Of a stretch of DNA of 58,769 nt, positions 39,317 to 47,430 are shown piece by piece. The notes under the pieces were generated by a model. The model was not told the DNA's origin, searched no databases, and worked only from the letters and a program-made list of their open reading frames with translations. Source of the DNA: Adlercreutzia muris (GTDB lineage: Bacteria; Actinomycetota; Coriobacteriia; Coriobacteriales; Eggerthellaceae); assembly GCF_008831045.1 (NCBI RefSeq), contig NZ_WAJS01000018.1, positions 1 through 58,769 on the forward strand. Reading direction: 5' to 3'. Within the stretch, counting starts at the first letter, position 1. Each line of letters opens with the position of its first letter. Both the position numbers and the translations under genes were made by a program.

Positions 39317-41944
39317 TTAGTGCGCTTCGGCCCAGGTGGGGCCCCAGCTGACATCCACGAGGAGGGGCACGCGCAGCTCCGCCACGTGCTCCATCACCTC
39401 ACGCACCATGGCCGAAAGGCGTTCCACCTCATCGACCGGCACCGAGAAATCAAGCTCGTCGTGGACCTGGATCATGAGCTGGGCCTCGAAGCCCTCGGCA
39501 AGCAGCCGGCGCTGCACCTCGTTCATGGCCATCTTGATGATGTCGGCGGCCGTGCCCTGCATCGGATGGTTCATGGCCGTGCGCTCGCCGAAGCCGCGCT
39601 GCTGGCCGTTGGAACTGCGCAGCTCGGGAATATGGCGCTTGCGGCCGAACATCGTGGTGGCGAAGCCGCTCGCCTTGGCCTCGCGCACAGTGTCGTCCAG
39701 GTATGCGCGCACACCGGGATACACCTCGAAGTAACGGTCGATCATCTCCTTCGCCTCGGCCATGGGAATCTCCAGCGACTGGGCCAGACCGTAGGCCTGC
39801 TGCCCATACACGATGCCGAAGTTCACCGCCTTGGCACGGCTGCGCAGAGCGGGCGTCACGTCCTCGGGAGCCACGCCGAACACGCGAGCCGCCGTGGAGG
39901 TGTGCAGATCGGCCCCGGAGTTGAAGGCGGCCACCAGATGCTCGTCGGCCGACAAGTGCGCGAGCAGCCTGAGCTCGATCTGGGAGTAGTCTGCCGACAG
40001 GAACAACTCCCCCTCCCGCAGGGGCACAAAACAGCTGCGAATCTGGCGGCCGAAGTCGGTGCGCACGGGAATGTTCTGGAGGTTCGGGTCGGAGGAGGAC
40101 AGGCGCCCCGTGGTGGTCACTGTCTCGTTGAACTGGGTGTGCACGCGTCCGTCGCCCGCCCGCATACGGGGCAGGGCGTCGATGTAGGTGTTCTTGATCT
40201 TCGAGAACTCCCGGTAGCGCAGGACCAGATCGGGCAGCGGGTGAATGGCCGAGAGCTCCGTGAGCACCTTCGCATCGGTGGAGTAGCCGCGCTGGTTCTT
40301 CTTCTTGGCCGGCAGCTCCAGCACCTCGAAGAGGATGCGGGCCAGCTGCTTAGGCGAGCTCAGGTTGAAGGTCTCGCCGGCCAGCTCATAGATCTGGGCC
40401 GTGAGATCGTCTACCTCCACCTGGGCCTCGGCGCCCAAGGCCTCCAGTCGCGGCACGTCAATAGCAGCTCCCACCCGCTCCATGCAGGAGAGCACCCCCA
40501 CGAGCGGCAGGTCGATGTCGGCATAGGCCTCCCAGGTGCCGTCCTTCTTCAGGGCCTCCTCCAGAAGCCCCTGGAGCATGCGGGCCGCCGTGGCCTGCAC
40601 GGCCGCGCGCTCGCCGTCGGTCTCGGCCGCAGGCAGCGTGGCCCCGGCCACCGACTCCATCAGGGAGTCGTAAGTGTAGGCGCTCGTGGAGGAGTTCAGC
40701 ACGTAGCCGGCCAGGCCCAAATCGAAGCCGGCCATGGCGAGCACTTCCCCGTCGGTCACGCGGGCCGCCTCGGCGGTATCGGCCGGGTACACCCGGCGCA
40801 CGTCGGCCTTCACATCCAGGGCGCAGAAGGTTCCCCCGCGCACGATGGACGCGAACAGATCGAGGGCGCGCTCCCCCTCGGCCATCACCCGGGCCGAGCC
40901 CGTGACGAAGGCCGCCGTGGCACCGTCGTTGAACAGCGACACCTGCTCGGGATCCACGAAGGCCACGCCGATGACCTCGCCGGCCGCGCAGGCCCGTTCG
41001 ACCTCGGCCGCGCCCTCGGCCCCTTCCAGAACGGGGGCCAGGGTGAATTCGATCTCGCGGGAGGGCGGCTCGGCGTCGATCATGGACAGCACCCGGGCCA
41101 AGGGGCTCGCCAGCTGGTACTTCCCGAAGGCCTCCTCCACATCGGCCGCGTCGAAGGCCGGAAAGGCGGCGCTCTCCAGATCCAGAGGGAAGTCCAGGTC
41201 GCGCACGATGGTGGCGATCTCGCGGGACAGGAAGGCCATGTCGCGATTGTTCTCCAGGTTCTCCTTCTGCTTGCCCTTCAGCTCGCCGATATGCTCGTAG
41301 ATGCCCTCCATGGAGCCGTAGGCCTGCAAAAGCTTCGTGGCTGTCTTCGGGCCGATGCCGGGCACGCCGGGGATATTGTCGGAGGAATCTCCCATCAGTC
41401 CCAGGTAATCGATGAACTGGGCCGGAGTCACGCCGTAGCGCTCCTCCACCTCAGCCGGGCCGTTCACGGTGATGTCGGTGATGCCCTTCTTCGTGGTGAC
41501 GATGCGGGTGAGCTCGCCGGCCAGCTGGTAGGCGTCCTTGTCGCCGGTCACGAGCAGCGTCTCGAAGCCCAAGGCCTCGTCCCGGGCGGCGATGGTGCCC
41601 AAGATGTCGTCACCCTCCCAGCCCGGCACCTTCACCACGGGAATGGCCATGGCCGCCAGCAGTTCCTCCATCACGGGGAACTGCACGCGCAGCTCCTCGT
41701 CCATGGGGGGCCGCTGGGCCTTGTACTGCTCGAGGGCCTTAATGCGGTGCACCGGCTTGCCGGCATCGAAGGCGCACACCACGGCATCGGGCTCGGCGAT
41801 CTCGATGAACTTGCACAACATGGAGAGGAAGCCGAACACGGCGTTGGTGGGGGTGCCGTCCTTGGCGGTCATGGGCGTCTGCACCGCATGGTAGGCACGG
41901 TGCATCAGCGAGTTGCCATCGATGACGGCGATCTTCTTCGACAT
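39317..41944 (-). CDS. polA: DNA polymerase I
   Basis: 875 residues. An N-terminal 5'-nuclease (residues 1-290, VIDGNSLMHRAYHA, VTGDKDAYQL, LMGDSSDNIPGVPGIGPKTA) is followed by an exonuclease-like region (about 300-470) without the DEDD metal-binding acids, so proofreading is probably absent. The polymerase domain (about 500-875) has LSADYSQIELRLLAHLS, RSRAKAVNFGIVYG and MIQVHDELDF. ATG with AAAGGAG upstream. A palindromic repeat element lies just before it. Confidence 0.97.
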   Translation of the reverse strand: MSKKIAVIDGNSLMHRAYHAVQTPMTAKDGTPTNAVFGFLSMLCKFIEIAEPDAVVCAFDAGKPVHRIKALEQYKAQRPPMDEELRVQFPVMEELLAAMAIPVVKVPGWEGDDILGTIAARDEALGFETLLVTGDKDAYQLAGELTRIVTTKKGITDITVNGPAEVEERYGVTPAQFIDYLGLMGDSSDNIPGVPGIGPKTATKLLQAYGSMEGIYEHIGELKGKQKENLENNRDMAFLSREIATIVRDLDFPLDLESAAFPAFDAADVEEAFGKYQLASPLARVLSMIDAEPPSREIEFTLAPVLEGAEGAAEVERACAAGEVIGVAFVDPEQVSLFNDGATAAFVTGSARVMAEGERALDLFASIVRGGTFCALDVKADVRRVYPADTAEAARVTDGEVLAMAGFDLGLAGYVLNSSTSAYTYDSLMESVAGATLPAAETDGERAAVQATAARMLQGLLEEALKKDGTWEAYADIDLPLVGVLSCMERVGAAIDVPRLEALGAEAQVEVDDLTAQIYELAGETFNLSSPKQLARILFEVLELPAKKKNQRGYSTDAKVLTELSAIHPLPDLVLRYREFSKIKNTYIDALPRMRAGDGRVHTQFNETVTTTGRLSSSDPNLQNIPVRTDFGRQIRSCFVPLREGELFLSADYSQIELRLLAHLSADEHLVAAFNSGADLHTSTAARVFGVAPEDVTPALRSRAKAVNFGIVYGQQAYGLAQSLEIPMAEAKEMIDRYFEVYPGVRAYLDDTVREAKASGFATTMFGRKRHIPELRSSNGQQRGFGERTAMNHPMQGTAADIIKMAMNEVQRRLLAEGFEAQLMIQVHDELDFSVPVDEVERLSAMVREVMEHVAELRVPLLVDVSWGPTWAEAH

Positions 41945-41993
41945 TCTGACTCCTTTGCGTCAATCGCAAGCGAACGAGCGGCTCATCGCCGGT

Positions 41994-42104
41994 CGGAACC
42001 GCCGGGTATTCCAATTCGCTCAGACAGTCCTCGCTCTGGAGAACAGCCCACCGGGCTGTTCTCGTCGCTGCGGAACTCGCTCGGTTGGAACACCCGCCGT
42101 TTCC
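41994..42104. repeat. 111-bp palindromic interspersed element, copy 2
   Basis: Same length as the copy at 18603-18713, with about 17 mismatches. The central hairpin (arm AGAACAGCCC and its complement flanking ACC) and the outer arms both differ from copy 1 in ways that keep pairing. It is located between polA and the response-regulator gene. Confidence 0.85.
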
Positions 42105-42147
42105 TCTACACCCTTACATTTTCGATATACCTTTCATGCGCTCGGCC

Positions 42148-42822
42148 TTACGCATTCCACAAATAGCCGACGCCGCGCACCGTTTCCAGGCGTTGGGCCA
42201 GCTCGGGGCCGAGCTTCGCGCGAACCCGGCGCACATGCACGTCCACGGTGCGGCTGCCGCCGTAGTAGTCGAAGCCCCACACGCGGCGCAGCAGGGCATC
42301 ACGGGAATAGGTGCGCCCGGGATGGGTCACGAGGAAGGCCAGCAGCGCGTACTCCAGATAGGTGAGATCCACCGGCTCGCCGCCCACCTTCACCTGGTAG
42401 GTGGCCAGATTCACGGTCATGTTGTCTACGACTATGTAATCGGCCGAGGAGGTCTCGTTGCCAGGCCACAGCAGCTGGCGGATGCGGGTGGCGCACTCGG
42501 CAGCGCCGGCCCCGTGGACTACGAAGTCGGCCTTGCAGGACACCGGCAGGCGGAACTGGGCCAGATCGGCCTCGTTCACGATGACGAGCATGGCCACCGA
42601 GCCCTCCTCGGCCAAGGCCGCCTCGGCCGAGGCCAGGGATGCCAGGCGCTCGCCGCGGGCCTCGTAGATCACCAGATCGCGGGAGGGATGGGCGGCCAGC
42701 AGCTTCTTGAACTGGGCCGAGGAGCCGGCCGCCACGTCCACGTCCAGCTTCGAGAGCACCTGCTGGAACTTGTGGGCGTTGTCGAGGCTGTCGGCAATGA
42801 AGATAACGGTCTTGCGCTGCAT
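42148..42822 (-). CDS. OmpR-family regulator with atypical receiver, linked to glnA (GlnR-like)
   Basis: 224 residues. The receiver-like domain is at 1-120 and an OmpR/PhoB winged helix at 128-224 (DLTYLEYALLAFLVTHPGRTYSRDALL, RTVDVHVRRVRAKLG, TVRGVGYLW). The phosphoacceptor position at the end of beta-3 reads VIYEARG, with Glu54 where Asp is expected; the conserved Lys in SCKADF is present. Similar non-phosphorylated receivers occur in actinobacterial GlnR. The start is one base after the glnA stop, so it is co-translated with glutamine synthetase. No histidine kinase is adjacent. A nitrogen-control role is inferred from the pairing. Confidence 0.88.
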   Translation of the reverse strand: MQRKTVIFIADSLDNAHKFQQVLSKLDVDVAAGSSAQFKKLLAAHPSRDLVIYEARGERLASLASAEAALAEEGSVAMLVIVNEADLAQFRLPVSCKADFVVHGAGAAECATRIRQLLWPGNETSSADYIVVDNMTVNLATYQVKVGGEPVDLTYLEYALLAFLVTHPGRTYSRDALLRRVWGFDYYGGSRTVDVHVRRVRAKLGPELAQRLETVRGVGYLWNA

Positions 42823-42823
42823 G

Positions 42824-44209
42824 CTACAGCACCGCCAGATTGCGCTCGAGCTCCCAAGGGGTCACCACGGCCTGGTAGGCATCCCATTCTGCCCGCTTGG
42901 CCCGCACGAGGTAATCGTGAATGTGCTCCCCCAGCGTCTCGCGCATGAGCGAGCTCTGAGCGAACAGCTCCACGGCCTCCCCCAGGCTCTCGGGCAACGG
43001 CGTCACTCCGCGCTCGCGGTGCTCCCGACGGCTGCACCCGAGGGGCGCGGCCTCGTCGGCAGGGGCCATGAGCTCCAGGCCCTCCTCGATGCCCGCCAGA
43101 CCGGCGGCCAGCATGACCGCGAAGGCCAGGTAGGGGTTCGCCGCCGGATCGGGGCTGCGCAGCTCCACGCGGCAGGCCGATTCGCTGCGCGGCCGGTACC
43201 CCGGGATACGCACGAGGGTGGAGCGGTTGCGGGCGCCCCAGCTGATGCAGGTGGGGGCCTCCCCGCCCGGTTGCAGGCGCTTGTAGGAGTTCACGTACTG
43301 GTTCGTGACCAAGGTGAATTCCGGCGCGTACTTCAGAAGGCCGGCAATGTAGGCCTTCGCCGTGGCCGACAGGTTGTAGCCGGACGGGTCGCTCTCGTCG
43401 AAGAAGACGTTGTTGCCGGCCCGGTCCATGAGGCTCTGGTGCACGTGCATGCCGCTGCCCGGCGCCCCGGCCAGGGGCTTGGGCATGAGCGAGGCGTACA
43501 CCCCGTGCTTCATGGCGATCTCCTTCACCACCTGCTTGTAGGTCATCACCGCGTCGGCCATGGACAGGGCGTCGGCATAGCGCAGGTCGATCTCGTGCTG
43601 GGAGGGACCCTTCTCATGATGGGAGTACTCCACGGGAATGCCCATCTTCTCCAGGGTGAGCACCGTGTCGCGCCGCAGGTCGGAGGCGGAATCGAGAGAA
43701 GTAAGGTCGAAGTAGCTGCCGCGGTCGAGCACCTCGGTGCCCTCGGCGTCCTTGAAGTAGAAGTACTCCAGCTCCGGCCCCACGATGAACGAGTATCCGG
43801 CCTCGGAGGCCTTGCGCACCATGCTCTTGAGGACCTGGCGCGAATCGCCCTCGTAGGGCTTGCCCTCGGGAGTGCGGATGTTGCAGATCATGCGAGCCAC
43901 GGCATTGGATGTGGGGCGCCAGGGCAGCACCTGGAAGGTAGAGGGGTCGGGGAAGGCCAGCATATCGGATTCCCGCCTCTCCGAGAAGCCCTCGATGCAG
44001 CTGGCATCGAATCCCATGCCGTCGTCGAAGGCGCTCTCCAACTCACCGGGCACCACAGCGAAGGACTTCATATTCCCCAGTACGTCGGTGAACCAGAAGC
44101 GCACGAAATGCACGTCACGGCTCTCAATAGTCTTCAGCACGAAATCTTGCTCGGGGGTTACCACCACGTCTCTGCTCCGTTCGGCCGTCGCGTTCTTAAT
44201 CTGTCCCAT
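42824..44209 (-). CDS. glnA: Glutamine synthetase (type I)
   Basis: About 461 residues, ATP-dependent amidation of glutamate. Motifs include RFWFTDVLGNMKSF, VGPELEYFYF, SHHEKGPSQHEID, MPKPLAGAPGSGMHVHQSL, NRSTLVRIPGYRPRSE and RSPDPAANPYLAFAVMLAAG. The Tyr-adenylylation loop of the beta type is not apparent, suggesting the alpha type. The ATG at 44207-44209 has no clear ribosome site; the GTG at 44165-44167 has CGGAG seven bases upstream and may be the true start, giving 447 residues. Confidence 0.95.
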   Translation of the reverse strand: MGQIKNATAERSRDVVVTPEQDFVLKTIESRDVHFVRFWFTDVLGNMKSFAVVPGELESAFDDGMGFDASCIEGFSERRESDMLAFPDPSTFQVLPWRPTSNAVARMICNIRTPEGKPYEGDSRQVLKSMVRKASEAGYSFIVGPELEYFYFKDAEGTEVLDRGSYFDLTSLDSASDLRRDTVLTLEKMGIPVEYSHHEKGPSQHEIDLRYADALSMADAVMTYKQVVKEIAMKHGVYASLMPKPLAGAPGSGMHVHQSLMDRAGNNVFFDESDPSGYNLSATAKAYIAGLLKYAPEFTLVTNQYVNSYKRLQPGGEAPTCISWGARNRSTLVRIPGYRPRSESACRVELRSPDPAANPYLAFAVMLAAGLAGIEEGLELMAPADEAAPLGCSRREHRERGVTPLPESLGEAVELFAQSSLMRETLGEHIHDYLVRAKRAEWDAYQAVVTPWELERNLAVL

Positions 44210-44254
44210 TATAGTTCGCAGCCAGAAGAGCCCTCGGGGGAATTTACCGGACTG

Positions 44255-44290
44255 CAAAAGAAAAGACCCGCCGCGGTGCGCGACGGGTCT
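44255..44290 (-). terminator. Terminator downstream of rpmE
   Basis: AGACCCG (44264-44270) pairs with CGGGTCT (44284-44290), with further pairing inside the loop. On the minus strand the stem is followed by TTTTCTTTT. Confidence 0.8.
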
Positions 44291-44313
44291 CAAAGGTGCG
44301 AGAAGCAGCGGAA

Positions 44314-44784
44314 CTACTCGGCGGCCTCAACCTCGGCCTCGGTCAGCTCCACGCCGGGAGCCTCCTCGGTCGTGGCCTCGGCGGCGGCATCCTCCATGTT
44401 CTGAACCTCTTCCTCGGCCTCGGCGCGAGCAGCAGCCTCAGCGGCCTTGGCGGCGAAGGCAGCGGCACGCTCGGCCTTAGCGGCGGCCTTGGCCTCGCGC
44501 TCGGCCTTCTTGGCAGCCTCGCGCTCGGCGATCTGAGCGGCGCGCTCGGCCTTCTTGGCGGCCTCGCGCTCGGCAACGACGTCCTTAGCGGCGCCGAAGC
44601 GATCGGCGAAGCGCTGCACGCGTCCACCGGTGTCGATCAGCTTCTGGGTGCCGGTATAGAACGGATGGCAGGCATTGCAGATGTCGATCTTCAGCTCCGG
44701 CTTGGTCGAGCGGGTGGTGAAGGTGTTGCCGCAGCTGCACTTCACAACGCAGTCCACATACTCCGGATGAATTCCTTGCTTCAT
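44314..44784 (-). CDS. rpmE: 50S ribosomal protein L31 with long C-terminal extension
   Basis: 156 residues, about twice the usual 70. Residues 1-70 are a zinc-containing L31 ([12 protein letters not shown]..., Cys16 and Cys18, Cys36 and Cys39, [16 protein letters not shown]). From about 70 to the end the chain is an Ala/Glu/Lys/Arg-rich helix with repeats of the type [10 protein letters not shown], then an acidic Ala/Glu tail. The ATG at 44782-44784 has GGAG just upstream. Two near-identical hairpins lie in the leader. Confidence 0.95.
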   Translation of the reverse strand: MKQGIHPEYVDCVVKCSCGNTFTTRSTKPELKIDICNACHPFYTGTQKLIDTGGRVQRFADRFGAAKDVVAEREAAKKAERAAQIAEREAAKKAEREAKAAAKAERAAAFAAKAAEAAARAEAEEEVQNMEDAAAEATTEEAPGVELTEAEVEAAE

Positions 44785-44799
44785 GGGTTCTCCTATCTT

Positions 44800-44851
44800 C
44801 CCTTGGTTTCCGACCAAGGGTTCCGAATAAGGCTTGGTTTCCGACCAAGCC
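44800..44851 (-). promoter_or_regulatory. Twin hairpins in the rpmE leader
   Basis: Two 8-bp stems (44800-44820 and 44831-44851) share the same 5-nt loop and the core TTGGT/ACCAA, separated by ten bases. They lie between the promoter and the ribosome site of rpmE. Two copies of one hairpin directly upstream of a ribosomal-protein gene suggest a binding site for an autoregulating ribosomal protein or another factor. This is inferred. Confidence 0.6.
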
Positions 44852-44867
44852 CGAGACAAGCCTGTTT

Positions 44868-44895
44868 ATATTAGCACCGATTCGCCCCAATGCAA
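44868..44895 (-). promoter_or_regulatory. Predicted rpmE promoter
   Basis: Minus-strand TTGCAT (44890-44895), 16-bp spacing and TAATAT (44868-44873), about 85 bp before the rpmE start. The rpsB promoter has the same -35 and spacing. Confidence 0.55.
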
Positions 44896-44896
44896 G

Positions 44897-44924
44897 AAAA
44901 AAGACCCGTGCTGCACGGGTCTTT
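44897..44924 (-). terminator. Terminator downstream of the superoxide reductase gene
   Basis: AAAGACCCGTG (44900-44910) pairs with CACGGGTCTTT (44914-44924) around a 3-nt loop. The minus strand continues into a T-run, and the stem sits at the edge of the rpmE promoter. Confidence 0.8.
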
Positions 44925-44951
44925 CAAGAATTGCCGGGGAACGGCGGGGTT

Positions 44952-45332
44952 CTACAGCTCGGTCACCCACAGCCCGTGGAGGTTGCAGTGCTCGTACACC
45001 TTCACCGGGGTCTCGCCGGCGGGCACCGTGAACTCGGCGTGGGGGGCATCGGCCGGAGTCAGGGGCTTGATCTGATAGCCCTTGTCGGTCACCAGGCAGA
45101 TGAACTGGATCCAGTGCTCCTCGGTCATGGGATGATCCACTGATCCCACGTTCACGATCACCTTGTCGCCGGCCACCTCGACGGCGGGTACGTGCTTCTC
45201 CAGGGCAGCGTCCTGGGAATCGGCCACGAGCTCCACCATCTTCTCACCGCAGCACACCAGCGGCACGCCGGCGTCGAACACCTTCACGGCGATGTTGCCG
45301 CAGTGCATGCACTTGAAGAACTTCACGTCCAT
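44952..45332 (-). CDS. dfx: Desulfoferrodoxin (superoxide reductase)
   Basis: 126 residues. Reduces superoxide to peroxide without making oxygen, suited to an anaerobe. Centre I cysteines are Cys8, Cys11, Cys27 and Cys28 (desulforedoxin type). Centre II ligands are His47 (EKHVP), His67 and His73 (DHPMTEEHW), Cys116 and His119 (EHCNLHG), matching the Fe(His)4Cys site. Normal two-iron length. It is monocistronic, with its own terminator and a candidate operator upstream. Confidence 0.97.
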   Translation of the reverse strand: MDVKFFKCMHCGNIAVKVFDAGVPLVCCGEKMVELVADSQDAALEKHVPAVEVAGDKVIVNVGSVDHPMTEEHWIQFICLVTDKGYQIKPLTPADAPHAEFTVPAGETPVKVYEHCNLHGLWVTEL

Positions 45333-45402
45333 CTTGCACCTCGTATCTCTTGAGTCGTTTTCATTGACAGCGGCCGTCCGCGCGATGGCGCAGTTTCGAC
45401 CG

Positions 45403-45420
45403 TTCCCTATTGTAGGGGAA
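45403..45420. promoter_or_regulatory. Candidate operator/-10 of the superoxide reductase gene
   Basis: A near-palindrome (TTCCCTA and TAGGGGAA around TTG) contains a minus-strand TACAAT at 45409-45414, about 75 bp before the gene. A palindrome over a -10 box suggests a repressor site. No matching -35 is seen. Confidence 0.35.
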
Positions 45421-45585
45421 GTAGAACGGCGCTCCCGGAAGAGCGCACAATCGACACCGCGTCGTTATCGAAGCCGGCCCCAGGCGGGCGCGCGGCCATC
45501 GCCATGGTCAGCGGCCGGGGCCCGGGGTACCCGCGCGCATCGGCAGCAGGGGCGCCGATGAGGCCGCATCACCGATGCGCACCCT

Positions 45586-46437
45586 CTAGCAGGCCGTATC
45601 CCCCGCCTCGGGCGCCGAAGGCCGCTGGGGGCCCTCCTGGGACAGCTTGCGCCGGGCCGCATATACCAGCAGGGCGACGCCGGCCACCACGAGGGGGGCC
45701 GAGAGCAGCTGGCCCATGGTCAGCCAGCCGCCCCATAAGTAGCCCAGCTGCACATCGGGCTCGCGCACGAATTCGATGAGGAAGCGGAAGATGCCGTAGA
45801 GCACGAGGAACGCACCGACGAAGGTGCCGCGGGGGCGCGGGGGCAGCCGGCGCGAGAGGGCGAACAGCACGCAGAAGATGACCAGCCCCTCGAGCACCGC
45901 CTCGTAGAGCTGGCTCGGATGACGCGGCATCATGCCGGCAGCCCCGCCGAACACCACGCCCCAGGGCCCATCGGTGGGCGCGCCCCACAATTCGCCGTTC
46001 ACGAAGTTGGCGCAGCGGCCGAAGAAGAGCCCCAGCGGGGCGGCAATGGCCCCCAAATCGGCTAAGGTCAGATAGGGTACGCGAGTCAGGCGTGCCGCCA
46101 CAGCGCCGCCGGCGAGCAGGCCCACGAGCCCCCCGTGGAAGCTCATGCCCCCCTGATTGAAGGCGAGGATCTCGAGGGGATGGGCGAAGTAGTAACCGTC
46201 GCCGTAGAAGAGCACGTAACCGAGACGACCCCCCACCACCACGCCGACGATGGCGCAGATCATGAGCGTGAGCAGGTCGTCCATGGTCAGACCGAGCCGC
46301 CAGCGACGGGCGATGCGATAGATAATGAAGGCCGCCAGGGCGAAACCGGCCACGTAGGCCAGGCCGTACCAGCGCACGACCAAGGGCCCCAGGCTCAAGG
46401 CGACAGGATCGAGGTTCTGGTAAATATCGTTCAACAT
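45586..46437 (-). CDS. lgt: Prolipoprotein diacylglyceryl transferase
   Basis: 283-residue membrane enzyme that transfers diacylglycerol to the lipobox Cys of prolipoproteins. About seven helices; HGGLVG in GGMSFHGG and the signature GLFFGRCANFVNGELWG hold the catalytic Arg/Asn. FLIEFVREPDVQLG follows. The ATG overlaps the stop of the upstream zinc-ribbon gene by one base (TAATG), and GAGGGG is the ribosome site, so the two are coupled. Confidence 0.96.
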   Translation of the reverse strand: MLNDIYQNLDPVALSLGPLVVRWYGLAYVAGFALAAFIIYRIARRWRLGLTMDDLLTLMICAIVGVVVGGRLGYVLFYGDGYYFAHPLEILAFNQGGMSFHGGLVGLLAGGAVAARLTRVPYLTLADLGAIAAPLGLFFGRCANFVNGELWGAPTDGPWGVVFGGAAGMMPRHPSQLYEAVLEGLVIFCVLFALSRRLPPRPRGTFVGAFLVLYGIFRFLIEFVREPDVQLGYLWGGWLTMGQLLSAPLVVAGVALLVYAARRKLSQEGPQRPSAPEAGDTAC

Positions 46438-46667
46438 TATAGGTTCCCCTCATGGGCGCCCATGCCGGCACCCAGCTCGATAGCGGCGAACTGAACCTCC
46501 TCGCGCAGGGAGGAAGGAATGGGCTGGATGGCCGAGACGGTCGCCGCGCAATGGGGGCACGCCAGGGAGAACAGCGCCAGGTTCGGGCGCAGCACCATCA
46601 TGGATTCGTAGGTGCGCACATCCAGATCGCCCGCCCCGCACGCCGGGCACGTTACCATAGCTCCCAT
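46437..46667 (-). CDS. Small zinc-ribbon protein coupled to lgt
   Basis: 76 residues (MGAMVTCPACG...), with two Cys pairs, CPAC (7-10) and CPHC (37-40), typical of a four-Cys zinc ribbon, then a helix SSLREEVQFAAIEL. The long open frame upstream is Arg-rich and unlikely to be coding. The start could be this ATG (weak GGTGG site) or the one three codons later. Its stop overlaps the lgt start. The function is not recognised; such proteins may bind metal or RNA. Confidence 0.65.
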   Translation of the reverse strand: MGAMVTCPACGAGDLDVRTYESMMVLRPNLALFSLACPHCAATVSAIQPIPSSLREEVQFAAIELGAGMGAHEGNL

Positions 46668-46798
46668 GGAGCGCCACCGCCTTTCCATTTTGGAGTCCGC
46701 TTCAGACCCCCATTGTAGCAGAGGCCGTCGCCGACGGGCCGTCAACGAGAGCAACGACCCGACTCCTTCCCGGACTCGAGGCGCCAGAGAGAGGGTGC

Positions 46799-47092
46799 CT
46801 AAAGAATGAAGCGGTTGCGGCCGCTGAACTTGTCGCGGCTGCTTGGGGCCTCGGGATCCACCTCCGGGCCATGGACGAGAAAGTGCTCGCAGAAACGGCA
46901 GACCTGCTTGATGGCGGCCTCGTAGTCGCGCTTGGGGTTCAGCAGCACGTCGAAGTCGTCGCAGACCACGTGGGTCGGCCGATGGCACGCCGCGTAGTGG
47001 CAGTCGGCCGGGCACGGCTCACCCGGCACGTTGTGCGGGCAGCGCCCTTGCATCTCGTCATCGCAGCCGCGACGGCTCCAGCAGCCTTCCAT
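46799..47092 (-). CDS. Small Cys-rich protein of unknown function
   Basis: 97 residues with nine or ten Cys in its first 70 positions (RGCDD, RCPHNVPGEPCPADCHYAACH, VVCDD, VCRFCEHF) and a charged C-terminus. Two CxxC-like or C/H clusters suggest a zinc or iron-sulfur site. The ATG has GGAAGGGA directly upstream. It lies between nifU-like and the zinc-ribbon/lgt pair. No family was recognised. Confidence 0.7.
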   Translation of the reverse strand: MEGCWSRRGCDDEMQGRCPHNVPGEPCPADCHYAACHRPTHVVCDDFDVLLNPKRDYEAAIKQVCRFCEHFLVHGPEVDPEAPSSRDKFSGRNRFIL

Positions 47093-47112
47093 TCCCTTCC
47101 CTCTCTCGTGAA

Positions 47113-47134
47113 AGCGGGCCCCAAAGGGCCCGCT
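47113..47134 (-). terminator. Terminator downstream of the NifU-like gene
   Basis: AGCGGGCCC (47113-47121) pairs with GGGCCCGCT (47126-47134) around a 4-nt loop, followed on the minus strand by a short T-tract. Confidence 0.65.
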
Positions 47135-47158
47135 CGGCTCATGGATTGTTCCGGGCCC

Positions 47159-47389
47159 TTAGGCGGCCGGCACCACGCTGGTCACGCCGGGGACGCGCTC
47201 CTTCAGGATGCGCTCCACGCCGTTGGCCAGGGTCATCTGGGACATGGGGCAGCCCTTGCAGGCACCCTGGAGCTCCACGGTGACCACGCCGTCCTCGGAC
47301 ACGTCCACCAACGACACGTCGCCGCCGTCGGCCTGGAGGCTCGGACGGATCAGCTCGAGCACGGCAGCCACATCGGACTTCTCAACCAT
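47159..47389 (-). CDS. NifU C-terminal-domain iron-sulfur scaffold protein
   Basis: 76 residues, consisting only of the NifU C-terminal (Nfu) domain: ELIRPSLQADGGDV at the start and the cluster-binding GACKGCPMS with Cys44 and Cys47. It probably carries a bridging 4Fe-4S cluster between two subunits and passes it to target enzymes. ATG with GGGAG six bases upstream. It lies 41 bp after the surface-protein gene, on the same strand but with its own site. Confidence 0.93.
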   Translation of the reverse strand: MVEKSDVAAVLELIRPSLQADGGDVSLVDVSEDGVVTVELQGACKGCPMSQMTLANGVERILKERVPGVTSVVPAA

Positions 47390-47430
47390 AAGGCACTCCC
47401 TTTCAAAGAGGTTCTTCCGTTCGCAAGCCA

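Noticed and set aside
39320-42166. 948-codon plus-strand frame opposite polA
   Set aside because: Antisense shadow of polA; it also runs through the palindromic repeat and into the regulator gene.
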